Shown here piece after piece: positions 42,658 through 50,868 of a DNA stretch of 64,000 bases (within the stretch, counting starts at the first letter, position 1; every line of letters starts with the position of its first letter). Source of the DNA: Candidatus Amarolinea dominans. Its GTDB lineage: Bacteria > Chloroflexota > Anaerolineae > SSC4 > Amarolineaceae. Both the position numbers and the translations under genes were made by a program. Under the pieces are notes generated by a model. The model was given only the letters and a program-made list of their open reading frames with translations, did not search any database and had not been told where the DNA came from. Location: NCBI GenBank assembly GCA_016719785.1, contig JADJYJ010000032.1, positions 1 through 64,000 of the forward strand, in the 5' to 3' direction.

Positions 42658-43569
42658 TTACGCGAAAGCCATCTCTGCCACATCATCCAGACTGAAGGTC
42701 AGGTCAGCCTCGCGGTCATCATCGAAGGTCGCCCAATCGCCCGCTTCCACCCCGCGGTCACACAACGAGCGGTAGGTGCAAAACCGGCAGCGTGCTTCGT
42801 CTGGCGTGAGGGGCCAGGTGACGTCATGACGGCTGCTGATCTCCTCGATCAGCGCGCTGAGGTAGCGCCGATGGGCCTCGTGCTGGCGCGCGCTGTAGGC
42901 CAGGGTTTGCGGGCGCTGAGGATCGTTGGCAAACCAGTAGACCATGCGCACCTGTTCAGGCGCAATCGCTCCCAGGCCGAGGTCGGCGCCGGCTTCCACC
43001 AGGACAAAGGGATAGACCCAGCTCTGCATGCGCTGTGCCAACTGCACCCGCGTGGCCGGCCGGCGGCTGGTCTTCCAGTCCACGATAAAGGCCTGTCCAT
43101 TTTCCTGGATAGCCAGCAAGTCGTAGCGCGCGGCCAGGCGCTGGCCGCTGATCACCGTAGAAAGCACCTCTTCGGCGCTGATGTTCCAACCGGGCTGGGC
43201 GCCGGCCGTCGAAGGCGTGGGCAGGCCGGGCGGCGGTGAGGCCAGGTAGGCCTGCCACCAGCGGCGCAGATCGAAATCCTGAATGCCGGCGCCGATGCGC
43301 TCAGCCGCAACTCCGCTGATGTGGCGCTGGATGAGGCGGTGAAAAAGCTGTCCCAACGCCTGATGGTGCTCGAAGTCGAGCAGCGGCTGCGATTCCAGCG
43401 CGGGCCAGGGTTGATTGAGCAGGAAGCGCAGTTGAAAACGCCGCGGACATTCGGTGTAGTCCTGCAGGCTGCCCTGGCTGAAGTTGAGTGCGGCCACGGT
43501 TGGCTGGCGACGAACCGGCGCGGGTGGAGCGGTGAGGGCGAGGGGGCGGGTGTCAGGGATCGCGGCCAT
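42658..43569 (-). CDS. PD-(D/E)XK nuclease with four-Cys cluster (AddB/Cas4-like)
   Basis: The product has 303 residues. ATG 43569 overlaps the upstream stop as TGATG, so translation is coupled. The first Cys occurs in LQDYTECPRRFQL, motif-I His in ALGQLFHRLIQRH, catalytic Asp and Lys in AFIVDWKTSRR, the Gln helix in RMQSWVYPFVL, and C-terminal cluster Cys in CRFCTYRSLCDRG. It is a RecB-family nuclease of the AddB-C/Cas4 type carrying an iron-sulfur staple. It is third of its kind in the window but self-contained, unlike the split pair. A DNA repair role is likely. Confidence 0.8.
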   Translation of the reverse strand: MAAIPDTRPLALTAPPAPVRRQPTVAALNFSQGSLQDYTECPRRFQLRFLLNQPWPALESQPLLDFEHHQALGQLFHRLIQRHISGVAAERIGAGIQDFDLRRWWQAYLASPPPGLPTPSTAGAQPGWNISAEEVLSTVISGQRLAARYDLLAIQENGQAFIVDWKTSRRPATRVQLAQRMQSWVYPFVLVEAGADLGLGAIAPEQVRMVYWFANDPQRPQTLAYSARQHEAHRRYLSALIEEISSRHDVTWPLTPDEARCRFCTYRSLCDRGVEAGDWATFDDDREADLTFSLDDVAEMAFA

Positions 43570-44864
43570 CAGCGCATCACCCAGGGAAGGAAGCCACGCA
43601 CGCCAGGGGTGGGCGTCGCGACAGGTGTGGGGGTGGGGCGGGCAGGGCAGGCTACGTTGAGTTCGAAGCTGCCAATCGCACCCTGGTAGCCATCCACCAC
43701 CAGGTAGTAGAGGCCGGCGCTGTTGGCCGTGTGGCTGAGAAAACGATCCCCGTACGCCTGACACATGGAGGGCAGTGCGCCCGACAGGAGAAAGATGTCC
43801 AGGTCAGGGCCTTGTGGAGGGTAGGTCAGTTCGAGCTGCAGCGGCTCGCCCGCATCGAGGGACAAGGCGTAGACGCGCTCCGGTCCGCTCTCCAACCAGT
43901 CCGGGCGGCAGGCATACTGGCTGATCTGGCTGGCCGCGCCCAGGTTGGCGTCGCTCACCTGCTGCCAGCACTCGATGGGGGTTGCCAGCGAAAGATCAAG
44001 GCCCGGCGTCGCGGTGGGTGTCGCGGTGGCCGATGGCGTGGCGGTGGGGGTAGCCGTGGGGGTGATGGTCGCAGTGGGCGTGGGCGTCACCGTCGGCGGA
44101 CGCGGGGTGGCGGTGGGGGTGCGCGTCGGGGTACGCGTGGGCGTCGGCGTGCGCGTCGGGGTCGGGGTGATGGGGGGGGTGGGGGTGTCGGTGCCCACGG
44201 CCGGCCGGTAAGCGACCGACAGGCGCGCGGCCTGGTCCGGCCGAAAATCGAAGGTGAAGAGATCGAGATAGGCGCTGTTGTTACCGGAGCTGACCGCCAG
44301 CAGCACCAGGGCCTGGCCGCTGCCCCAGCCGGGGCGGGCGATGATCTCCTGCAGCACCGGCGCGAGGTCTGGCGACATGAACGTGGTCGTCGGCGTGTAG
44401 ACCAGCGCCCAGTCCACATGCGCGTTGGTGCGCGGGCGCAGGTGCGCCAGGGTCTGCGCATGGTCGAAATCGGCCGCATCATCGCTGGCTTCACCCACCA
44501 GGGAAACCGGGATGGGGATGCCGGTCTGCCACAGGGCCGGGTTGAGGGAGAGGGTGGCGCTGACGATGATTACGCCCGGCGGGATGGCTACGTTCTGAAA
44601 ACGCCAGCCGTCCACATAGTTGACGACGCTGCGCCCGAAACGCTGCAGGATGTCGCTGTTCAGGTTGGCCGGCGTGGAGTCCACCTTGACAGCGGTGTCG
44701 TCCAGAAACGCGCTGACCTCCATATTGACCACGGTGGCCTGCGGCGCGGCCGCCAGGGCGCGGGGAATGGGCTGGCGGTCAGGACTGATGAGCAGGAGCA
44801 GGCCGACCAGCAGCAGCAGGAACAGAGCAAGCGTAGGCTGGAAGAGAATCGTTCGGTCACGCAT
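43569..44864 (-). CDS. Secreted protein with TPT linker and pre-peptidase-like C-terminal domain
   Basis: The product has 431 residues. A signal or anchor helix spans residues 9-27. The first 190 residues form a DNRLRE/TGF-propeptide-like beta domain (NMEVSAFLDDTAVKV, WRFQNVAIPPGVIIVSATLSL), which repeats in many surface proteins. A long Thr/Pro/Ala linker of TPTPTRTPT type follows, then a beta-sandwich with YALSLDAGEPLQLELTYP and SAGLYYLVVDGYQGAIGSFEL, like bacterial pre-peptidase C-terminal domains. It ends in GFLPWVMR. Its link to the coupled nuclease gene downstream is unclear. Confidence 0.7.
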   Translation of the reverse strand: MRDRTILFQPTLALFLLLLVGLLLLISPDRQPIPRALAAAPQATVVNMEVSAFLDDTAVKVDSTPANLNSDILQRFGRSVVNYVDGWRFQNVAIPPGVIIVSATLSLNPALWQTGIPIPVSLVGEASDDAADFDHAQTLAHLRPRTNAHVDWALVYTPTTTFMSPDLAPVLQEIIARPGWGSGQALVLLAVSSGNNSAYLDLFTFDFRPDQAARLSVAYRPAVGTDTPTPPITPTPTRTPTPTRTPTRTPTATPRPPTVTPTPTATITPTATPTATPSATATPTATPGLDLSLATPIECWQQVSDANLGAASQISQYACRPDWLESGPERVYALSLDAGEPLQLELTYPPQGPDLDIFLLSGALPSMCQAYGDRFLSHTANSAGLYYLVVDGYQGAIGSFELNVACPARPTPTPVATPTPGVRGFLPWVMR

Positions 44865-44927
44865 GGGCGCATTGTAGCACGACTACGATGGGCGCCGCAA
44901 ACCGCGCCAGTGGTGGCAATGGCCCCT

Positions 44928-45653
44928 TCAGTAGACCATGTCCCCACGCACGAAGGCGGCCGTGCGGGGATCACTGGGCGCCTCGAAAAACTGCGGCGTC
45001 GCGGTCAGTTCGATCAGGCGGCCGCCCAGCAGCAGACCGGTGCGATGGGCCAGGCGCCGCGCCTGAAATACATTGTGCGTCACCAGCACCACCGTCAGGC
45101 CGGCCTCGCGGTTGGCTTCACGGATGATTTCTTCGATCAGGCCCACGTTGTAGGGGTCGAGGTTGGCGGTCGGTTCATCGAGCAGGAGCACCCGGGGGCG
45201 GATGATCAGCGCCCGCGCCAGGGCCACGCGCTGCATTTCACCGCCTGAGAGCAGGCGCGCCGGCTGCTGGGCCAGCGACGCCAGTCCCACCCGCGCCAGC
45301 ATGGCATCCACCTGGCCGTCAGGCGTGATACCGCGCAGGCGCAGGCCAAGCGCCACGTTGTCAGCCACGCTGCTGCGCTGCAACGCCGGGCGCTGAAAGA
45401 CGGTGGTCACCTGGCGGCGCAGGGCGAGCGGGGCCGGGTGGCGCACCAACTCCCCGGCAAAGCGCATGGCGCCAGCGGTGGGCGGCTCCAGGAAATTGAG
45501 CAGGCGCAGCAGGGACGATTTGCCGGCGCCGCTTGGCCCCACCAACGCCAACACCTGCCCCTCGTGTACGCCCAGGTGGGCGATGTCCAGCACGGTGCGC
45601 CCCTGGTAGGCGTGTTGCAGTTTTTCGATTTCGTACAGTTCATTGAGGTTCAT
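44928..45653 (-). CDS. tupC: Tungstate/molybdate ABC importer ATPase
   Basis: The product has 241 residues. Walker A GPSGAGKSSLL, signature LLSGGEMQRVALARAL, Walker B VLLLDEPTANLD and switch His in VTHN are all present. It is the ATPase of the TupABC system. No clear ribosome site precedes the ATG; instead the start context ATGAACCTC is duplicated 22 bp upstream in an AT-rich spacer, so the true start could be misplaced by a few codons. It follows tupB by 73 bp. Confidence 0.85.
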   Translation of the reverse strand: MNLNELYEIEKLQHAYQGRTVLDIAHLGVHEGQVLALVGPSGAGKSSLLRLLNFLEPPTAGAMRFAGELVRHPAPLALRRQVTTVFQRPALQRSSVADNVALGLRLRGITPDGQVDAMLARVGLASLAQQPARLLSGGEMQRVALARALIIRPRVLLLDEPTANLDPYNVGLIEEIIREANREAGLTVVLVTHNVFQARRLAHRTGLLLGGRLIELTATPQFFEAPSDPRTAAFVRGDMVY

Positions 45654-45726
45654 TAGAGATTTATTAGAGGTTCATCAGAGGTTTATTGTGAGCGACCTCG
45701 GTCGTCCTGCCGGGACCCGCTGACAT

Positions 45727-46416
45727 TCAATCGCGGCCCTGCAGGCGCAGGAAGGCCAGGTTAGCTGCGAAGGCCAGCACGAGCAGGATGACGCCCAGGG
45801 CCAGGGCGAGGGAAAAATCACCCTGCCGCGTCTCCAGCACGATGGCGGTGGTCAGCACCCGCGTCTTGCCGGCGATGTTGCCGCCGACGAGCATGACAGC
45901 GCCCACTTCGGAGATGATGCTGCCGAACGCGGCCACGATGGCGGCCACCACACCAATGCGCGCTTCCAGCAGCACGGCCCAGGCTTCCTGGCGCGAGGTG
46001 GCGCCCAGGGCGCGCACCTGCACGCGCAGGGCCGGGTCCACGCCTTGCACGGCGGTCATCGTCAGGCTGGTCACCATCGGAAAGGCGATGACGGTCTGCG
46101 CCAGAATCATGGCGCTAGGGGTGAAGAGCCATCCCCAGGCGCCCAACGGCCCGCTGCGCGAAAGCAGGAGGTAGACGAAGAGGCCCACCACCACCGGCGG
46201 CAGGCCCATCCCCGTGTAGAGAAGCGCGGTGACCAACCCGCGCAGGCGCGTGCGAGAGAGACCGAGAGCCGCGCCCAACGGCACCCCGCCCAGCATACTC
46301 AGCAGGAGCGCCAGCCCCGTCACACGCAGGGAGAGCGTGATGATGGCAACCAAGCCAGCGTCGCCGCCTGCAATCAGGCGCAGGGCTTGGTCCAGGCTGT
46401 GCAGGATGTCGTTCAT
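45727..46416 (-). CDS. tupB: Tungstate/molybdate ABC importer permease
   Basis: The product has 229 residues with five to six membrane helices. The EAA-type cytoplasmic loop reads VRALGATSRQEAWAVLLEARIG, and IISEVGAVMLVGGNI is characteristic of TupB/ModB-like permeases. It begins 4 bp after the tupA stop, indicating a single operon. Confidence 0.9.
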   Translation of the reverse strand: MNDILHSLDQALRLIAGGDAGLVAIITLSLRVTGLALLLSMLGGVPLGAALGLSRTRLRGLVTALLYTGMGLPPVVVGLFVYLLLSRSGPLGAWGWLFTPSAMILAQTVIAFPMVTSLTMTAVQGVDPALRVQVRALGATSRQEAWAVLLEARIGVVAAIVAAFGSIISEVGAVMLVGGNIAGKTRVLTTAIVLETRQGDFSLALALGVILLVLAFAANLAFLRLQGRD

Positions 46417-46420
46417 GTCG

Positions 46421-47320
46421 CTACTGATTCACATTTGGGTAGAACAAGGGCTGCCCGAATTGATCAACGCCAAAAGCGCCGATCAGTTGTTGGGTCGCGG
46501 GCGCCAGGATCCAGGCGACAAATTGATCTGCCAGCGCCGTATTGACGCCAGGATGCGTCTGCGGGTTGACGGCCAGCACGCCATACGGGTTGAGCAGGCT
46601 CTTGTCCTTGTTGTCTGCCAGGCTGGCGCCGCCCACCAGGATGGCCAGGCCAGGCAGCTTACTCTTCATCGCCAGGAAGGTGGCGCGATCGCTCAGGGTG
46701 TAGGCCTGGCGTTCCTGGGCAAAGAGCAGGGTGTCGCCCATGCCCTGGCCCAGGGCATTGTACCATGTCATGTCAGCCGTCGGTGTGATGCCGGCCGAAG
46801 CCCAAATCGAAAGCTCTTTGGTATTGGTGCCTGACTTGTCACCGCGGCTGGCAAACGGCGCCTGCGCGGTCATGATGGCCCGGAACGCCTCTTTGGCGCC
46901 GCCCAGGCTACCGATGGCGGCCGGGTCGGTCGCGGGGCCGACGATGATGAAGTCGTTGACCATCACGTCGAAGCGCGCCAACGCGTGGCCTTCCGCAACG
47001 AACTGGTCTTCACCCTTGCGGCTATGCACCAGCAGCACGTCGGCATCGCCCTGGCGTCCAATTTCCAGGGCCTGGCCGGTGCCCACGGCGACCACATCCA
47101 CCTGGCACTGATAGGCCTTTTCGAAGACCGGCAGAATGGCATCCAGCAGGCCAGAATCGGCCGTGCTGGTCGTCGTAGCCAGGCGCAAGACGGCCGGCGG
47201 CGCAGGGGGTAAGGCGGTCGCAGGGGGCAGGGCGGTCGCAGTGGGCGCGGCGGAAGGGGAAGCACAGGCTGTCAACAGCAGGGCCAACAGGCAGACGATG
47301 ACGAATAGACGAGAACGCAT
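46421..47320 (-). CDS. tupA: Tungstate-binding lipoprotein
   Basis: The product has 299 residues; GAGGAGG precedes the ATG. Lipobox LLTAC at residues 15-19, then an Ala/Pro/Thr spacer. The TupA signature TTTSTADSGLLDAILPVFE and the ligand loop SRGDKSGTNTKELSIW are present, which distinguish tungstate-type TupA from ModA. It captures tungstate (or molybdate) outside the membrane for TupBC. Confidence 0.9.
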   Translation of the reverse strand: MRSRLFVIVCLLALLLTACASPSAAPTATALPPATALPPAPPAVLRLATTTSTADSGLLDAILPVFEKAYQCQVDVVAVGTGQALEIGRQGDADVLLVHSRKGEDQFVAEGHALARFDVMVNDFIIVGPATDPAAIGSLGGAKEAFRAIMTAQAPFASRGDKSGTNTKELSIWASAGITPTADMTWYNALGQGMGDTLLFAQERQAYTLSDRATFLAMKSKLPGLAILVGGASLADNKDKSLLNPYGVLAVNPQTHPGVNTALADQFVAWILAPATQQLIGAFGVDQFGQPLFYPNVNQ

Positions 47321-47345
47321 AAATCCTCCTCAATTGGTTATCAAA

Positions 47346-47370
47346 GCGTTATTCATTTTCATCATAACGC
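47346..47370. promoter_or_regulatory. ModE-like operator upstream of tupA
   Basis: GCGTTAT (47346-47352) and ATAACGC (47364-47370) are perfect 7-bp inverted repeats separated by 11 bp. The CGTTAT...ATAACG spacing is close to the Escherichia coli ModE box. It lies 26 bp upstream of tupA, between it and the gene for a ModE-like regulator. A second imperfect palindrome, TATGATCTATATCATA, lies at 47382-47397. Confidence 0.6.
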
Positions 47371-47392
47371 CTCACTCTGCCTATGATCTATA

Positions 47393-47740
47393 TCATAAAT
47401 CGCCAAACACTTCGGCAAAACGTTGCTGCACCCATTCGTCCAGCCCTGCGCTGAGCAAGCGATAGCGCCGGATGAACTCCAGGGCCGCCGGCGTCAGCTC
47501 AGCGCCGCCGCCGTGGCTGCCGCCGATGTGCGTTGTCAGCAGAGCCACGCCCAGGCCATGCTCCATCTCCTTGATCTTGCTCCACGCCACGCGGTAGTTG
47601 ACCTCCAACTGATCGGCAGCGGCCGAAATGGACCCGGTTGCGGCGATCGCCTCCAGGAGGGCAATACGCCAGCCGCTGAGCACAACCTCGTCCTCGTGCG
47701 TCACCCACAGATTGATGTGCGGAGCCAGTGCGTTGGTCAT
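47393..47740 (-). CDS. ModE/TunR-like winged-helix regulator without Mop domain
   Basis: The product has 115 residues from ATG 47740 with AGGTGA 8 bp upstream; a GTG at 47752 is the alternative. The LysR/ModE-type helix-turn-helix is clear: LSGWRIALLEAIAATGSISAAADQLEVNYRVAWSKIKEME, followed by GGSHGGGAELTPAALEFIRRYR. The C-terminal metal-oxyanion (Mop) domains of full ModE are absent. It sits just upstream of tupABC and very likely senses or mediates tungstate/molybdate control of it. Confidence 0.8.
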   Translation of the reverse strand: MTNALAPHINLWVTHEDEVVLSGWRIALLEAIAATGSISAAADQLEVNYRVAWSKIKEMEHGLGVALLTTHIGGSHGGGAELTPAALEFIRRYRLLSAGLDEWVQQRFAEVFGDL

Positions 47741-47974
47741 CAGGTTATTCACCTATTTCATCGAACAAAGCCATAGTCCCGGCGGCAACGCGGCAACCAT
47801 TCTGGCAATCACTTGCGCATATTCATGAGATTGGACTAATGTGTTGGCGAGCATTACTATTTCTCCCCCGGCTGGCCGTCAAGGGGGAGCGCCAGCCATC
47901 AACGTATGAAAACCGACGCGATTGTACCACGCGATTAGTCGCGGGGCAATTACACCGCTTCATGACGACCTGTG

Positions 47975-48364
47975 TCAATCGTCCGAATCCACGTCCGCGC
48001 CGATGATGCGGAAGCGCCGGGGCATCGGCAGCATGGATGGCGTCTCGACCGCGTCGAGCCGGTGGGCTACGCCCTCGTGCCCCAACATCTGGCCGCCGTA
48101 CCCGTAGGGAAGTTGCCCCATGGGGTTGACGATGATCATCGGCTGCGCGGATGGCGGTTGACGCGCATCGTGCGCCGGCGGCGCCGACGTCGGCAGGGTG
48201 CGCCGCATCAGCGAGGCAATCAACAGGCTGGTGGGAATACTGGCCGCCACGCCGAACACCACGCCAATCACTACCGCCATGGACTCGGTACTCATGCGCT
48301 GGCCGATCACGACGGCCAACACGCCCACAAAAACCAACAGCGTCAACGGAATCCACTTGTTCAT
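47975..48364 (-). CDS. Small membrane protein, unknown function
   Basis: The product has 129 residues from ATG 48364 with AGGAGG upstream. Two membrane helices lie at residues 4-20 and 27-47. A Pro/Ala-rich cytoplasmic or external region follows (PMIIVNPMGQLPYGYGGQM) and an acidic end (ADVDSDD). It starts 47 bp after the FtsK-like gene and is probably cotranscribed with it under the LexA-type promoter. I do not recognise a family. Confidence 0.6.
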   Translation of the reverse strand: MNKWIPLTLLVFVGVLAVVIGQRMSTESMAVVIGVVFGVAASIPTSLLIASLMRRTLPTSAPPAHDARQPPSAQPMIIVNPMGQLPYGYGGQMLGHEGVAHRLDAVETPSMLPMPRRFRIIGADVDSDD

Positions 48365-48411
48365 TATATTGGCCTCCTGGCCGCGCCGCGTCTCATGCGC
48401 GGCGATTGCCT

Positions 48412-49491
48412 TCACATCTTGACCAACTGCCTGGCTTCGGCGGGGCTCCAGCGCCGCGAGCGCCGCCCGCCCTCTCGCAACACGTCGACCAGGCGGCCCA
48501 GGGTACTCTCACCAATCCAGGCCGCTTGAAAGCGCACTGTCTGCCCTTTGGTCACCAGCAGGAAATCACCTGCACCGGTCAGTTTCTCCGCGCCGGAGCC
48601 GGCCAGGCCGGTGGCGATCTTCGCCTCTTCGGGGCTGGTGACGCTGCCCACCAGGCGCACAGGAAAGTTGGCCTTCAACAGCGGCCCGATGGCTGTGCTG
48701 GTCGGCTTTTGCGTGCAGCACACCAGGTGAATGCCCGCCTCGCGTCCGCGCTGCGCCAGGCGGGTGAGCGCCCGTTCCACGTCCCGGCCGCCGGCCTGCA
48801 GCAGGTCGGCCAGCTCATCCACCGCCACGACCAGTCGCGGTGAATCCACCGGACGCCGCAGTTGCCGCGCCATGGCGTCGCGCCGCTCCATCTCTGTCAC
48901 CAGGTCGGTCAACACGCTGAGAATTTCGTTCTTGTCGGCCACCAACGGCCGCAACAGATGGGGAAGGCCGTCCAACGGGCCGAAGCCGCGGCCTTTGGGG
49001 TCAATCAGCACCATTTGCAGCGCGCCCTGGCGATTGTGCATGGCGAGCGAGGAAAGCAGCGCACGCGCCAGAGCCGTCTTGCCACTGCCGGTGGTGCCCG
49101 CGATCAAGACGTGGGTGACATCCGGCGAAGAGAGGCGCAGGAGGAGCGGGGTATGTTCTTCATCAATGCCCAGGACGCCGGTGATAGGTGGAATGTTGGC
49201 GAGGCGCGCGCACAGCGGCACCAATTCGATGCGCGGGGCTGCGCCCTCACGGGCGACTTCGATGCTGATCTTGTCGCCATCGCGAAAGATGCGCGTGGAG
49301 CGGGCGCCGAGCGCGAGGGCGATCTCTTCGGCCAGCGCGCCCACACGGTTGATGCGCGTGCCCATGGGAGTAACCAAATCAAAACGCACGAAGCGGGCGG
49401 TGACGGTCCCTCCCGCCACCCGTCCGCCCACCTTATGGCTGGCCAACACGGCCTCGATGCGGTCCGCCTGCATGTCGAGTTTGCGCTGCAT
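48412..49491 (-). CDS. FtsK/SpoIIIE-type DNA translocase motor, soluble
   Basis: The product has 359 residues; GGAGGA precedes the ATG. A short FtsK-alpha/beta-like region (RFDLVTPMGTRINRVGALAEEIALALG) leads into the RecA-like motor: Walker A in LIAGTTGSGKTALARALL, Walker B in RLVVAVDELADLL, and GIHLVCCTQKPTS. It has no membrane helices and no C-terminal gamma (KOPS-reading) domain, unlike cell-division FtsK. Two LexA-type boxes sit in its promoter, so it is probably a DNA-damage-inducible translocase. Confidence 0.85.
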   Translation of the reverse strand: MQRKLDMQADRIEAVLASHKVGGRVAGGTVTARFVRFDLVTPMGTRINRVGALAEEIALALGARSTRIFRDGDKISIEVAREGAAPRIELVPLCARLANIPPITGVLGIDEEHTPLLLRLSSPDVTHVLIAGTTGSGKTALARALLSSLAMHNRQGALQMVLIDPKGRGFGPLDGLPHLLRPLVADKNEILSVLTDLVTEMERRDAMARQLRRPVDSPRLVVAVDELADLLQAGGRDVERALTRLAQRGREAGIHLVCCTQKPTSTAIGPLLKANFPVRLVGSVTSPEEAKIATGLAGSGAEKLTGAGDFLLVTKGQTVRFQAAWIGESTLGRLVDVLREGGRRSRRWSPAEARQLVKM

Positions 49492-49666
49492 AGAACGATC
49501 CTCCTCCGGCGCTCCGCCCGTCGTCTGCTTCCTGCCAGAAGCGGGCGCTGATAGAGGCGGGCCGTCACGCCCGAAGGTGCGCGGCCCTACCCAGGAACCT
49601 GGTAGACTGGAAGGGCCGGCAATAGGATCTTCTCTCTTGTGCGCAAAACCAATGATTGCCCTAATG

Positions 49667-49709
49667 GAACAAGTGTTCTAAGTATATCAGAACATTTGTT
49701 CTATGTCAA
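49667..49709 (-). promoter_or_regulatory. Consensus promoter with two LexA-type (SOS) boxes
   Basis: On the minus strand, TTGACA (49704-49709), a 17-bp spacer and TATACT (49681-49686) form a near-perfect sigma-70 promoter directed at the FtsK-like gene. GAACATTTGTTC (49690-49701) fills the spacer and GAACAAGTGTTC (49667-49678) covers the start region. Both match the GAAC-N4-GTTC LexA box of Gram-positive-type bacteria, centred 23 bp apart. Confidence 0.75.
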
Positions 49710-49752
49710 GAGGCGCGGACAAGCAATTTGCTCACCGATTGGCAGGCGGGAG

Positions 49753-49790
49753 ACGCCCCGCGGGGGGGCGGGGGGGGGGGGGCCCGCGGA
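49753..49790. repeat. Long G tract (possible quadruplex)
   Basis: A run of seven G's, one C and then about thirteen G's (49762-49782), flanked by CGCCCCGC and CCCGCGG, lies between the FtsK-like promoter and the HD-domain gene end. It could form a G-quadruplex or a GC-rich hairpin; its exact length is suspect as sequenced. Confidence 0.5.
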
Positions 49791-49832
49791 GGCCCAGCAG
49801 TACGGCTGGGACAGAAGGGCACAGGGTCGCCA

Positions 49833-50504
49833 TCACGGCGCTGGCGGCGTGATCTCTCGGCGCAGTTGTGCCAGGAACTGCTGCATGAACTGGGTGCGCT
49901 GCTGAGCTTCGGCGCGCGCGCTGGCAGTTTGCATCAGTTCAGCGAGGCGCAGGAGCTTGACGTAGAAGTGATCGAGCACGTTGGATGTGTCATCCGGCGG
50001 GCGCTGGTCAGGAAAGGGCTGGGCGCTGTCAAATAATGGTTTACGCTGCGCCCCGCCCAAGAGCAGGCAGCGGGCAATGCCAATGGCGCCAATGGCATCG
50101 AGACGATCAGCGTCCTGCACGACCTTCGCTTCCAGGGTGCGGGGCGCGATGCCGGCGGAGAAGCTGTGCGCGACGATGGCGTGTTCGACGGCAGGGATCA
50201 GGGATGGCGGGTAATCGCTGAGACGCAGGAATTCGCCGGCCGCCTCGGCCGCCAGGGTGGAGGCGCGGGCGCGCTGCGGTGATGTCTTGGGCAGCAGGAC
50301 GCAGTCGTGCAGCCACGCGGCCGGCAGCACGATTTCCAGGCGGGCGCCTTCGGCCACGGTTAACGCGCGTGCCATGTCCGCGACGCGACGCACATGGTCC
50401 ATGTCGTGCGCGGGGTCGGCATCAGCCAGGCGCGGGGACAGGAAGGCGAAGCAGCGTGCCGCCCAGAGGGTTTCGTCGAACGATCGAGTGCTCGATGGGT
50501 TCAT
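49833..50504 (-). CDS. HD-domain phosphohydrolase
   Basis: The product has 223 residues from ATG 50504. The metal-binding HD pattern is visible as DPAHDMDHVRRV (first His-Asp region), AAWLHDCVL (HD) and VVQDADRLDAIGAIGIAR (last Asp). This matches the YedJ/predicted metal-dependent HD superfamily hydrolase subgroup acting on nucleotides or related phosphates. A TATAAT on the minus strand at 50514-50519 lies only about 10 bp before the start, implying a very short leader. Confidence 0.8.
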   Translation of the reverse strand: MNPSSTRSFDETLWAARCFAFLSPRLADADPAHDMDHVRRVADMARALTVAEGARLEIVLPAAWLHDCVLLPKTSPQRARASTLAAEAAGEFLRLSDYPPSLIPAVEHAIVAHSFSAGIAPRTLEAKVVQDADRLDAIGAIGIARCLLLGGAQRKPLFDSAQPFPDQRPPDDTSNVLDHFYVKLLRLAELMQTASARAEAQQRTQFMQQFLAQLRREITPPAP

Positions 50505-50868
50505 GGCATGGTCATTATAGCACAGTGCCGGCAGCGCGGAGCCAGCGCACGGCAACGCCGAATTTGGCACGCCCGTGACCACAGCGAACGCGGCAAACAC
50601 AAAGAAACGGCCGGCTGGTCGCAGATTGACGGGGGGGCGGGCGGGGGGGCGTGCTCCTTGCGGTAGCAACATCGTTCAGATGTGGAATTCCTGGCCGGCG
50701 CGGGCCAGGGCGTGCGTGTGGGGTGCAACAGGCATTGGCTTAATCTGTTATTTTCAAGTAGAATTCGGGCGCCTGCGCGCTTGCAGGCGACATCCCCGGC
50801 ATCTCGCACGTCAATGACCCGGCGCACGTGGGTCAGAGTCGTGTACTAAGAAAGGCGCTGACATCGTC
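50505..50868. promoter_or_regulatory. Intergenic gap with G-rich stretch and rightward promoter
   Basis: A G-rich stretch (G7, G3 and G7 runs) lies at about 50630-50650. A plausible promoter for the MFS gene is TTGGCT (50735-50740), an 18-bp spacer and TAGAAT (50759-50764). No gene is seen here. Confidence 0.35.

Noticed and set aside
43731..45248. A 505-codon plus-strand open frame
   Set aside because: It is antisense to a secreted-protein gene and tupC, whose domains are clear on the other strand. Its composition is Gly/Arg-rich with no domain; it is a GC-rich shadow.
47823..48356. Longer minus-strand frame overlapping the small membrane protein gene
   Set aside because: The competing frame at 47975-48364 has an AGGAGG ribosome site and two clear membrane helices; the longer one has neither.
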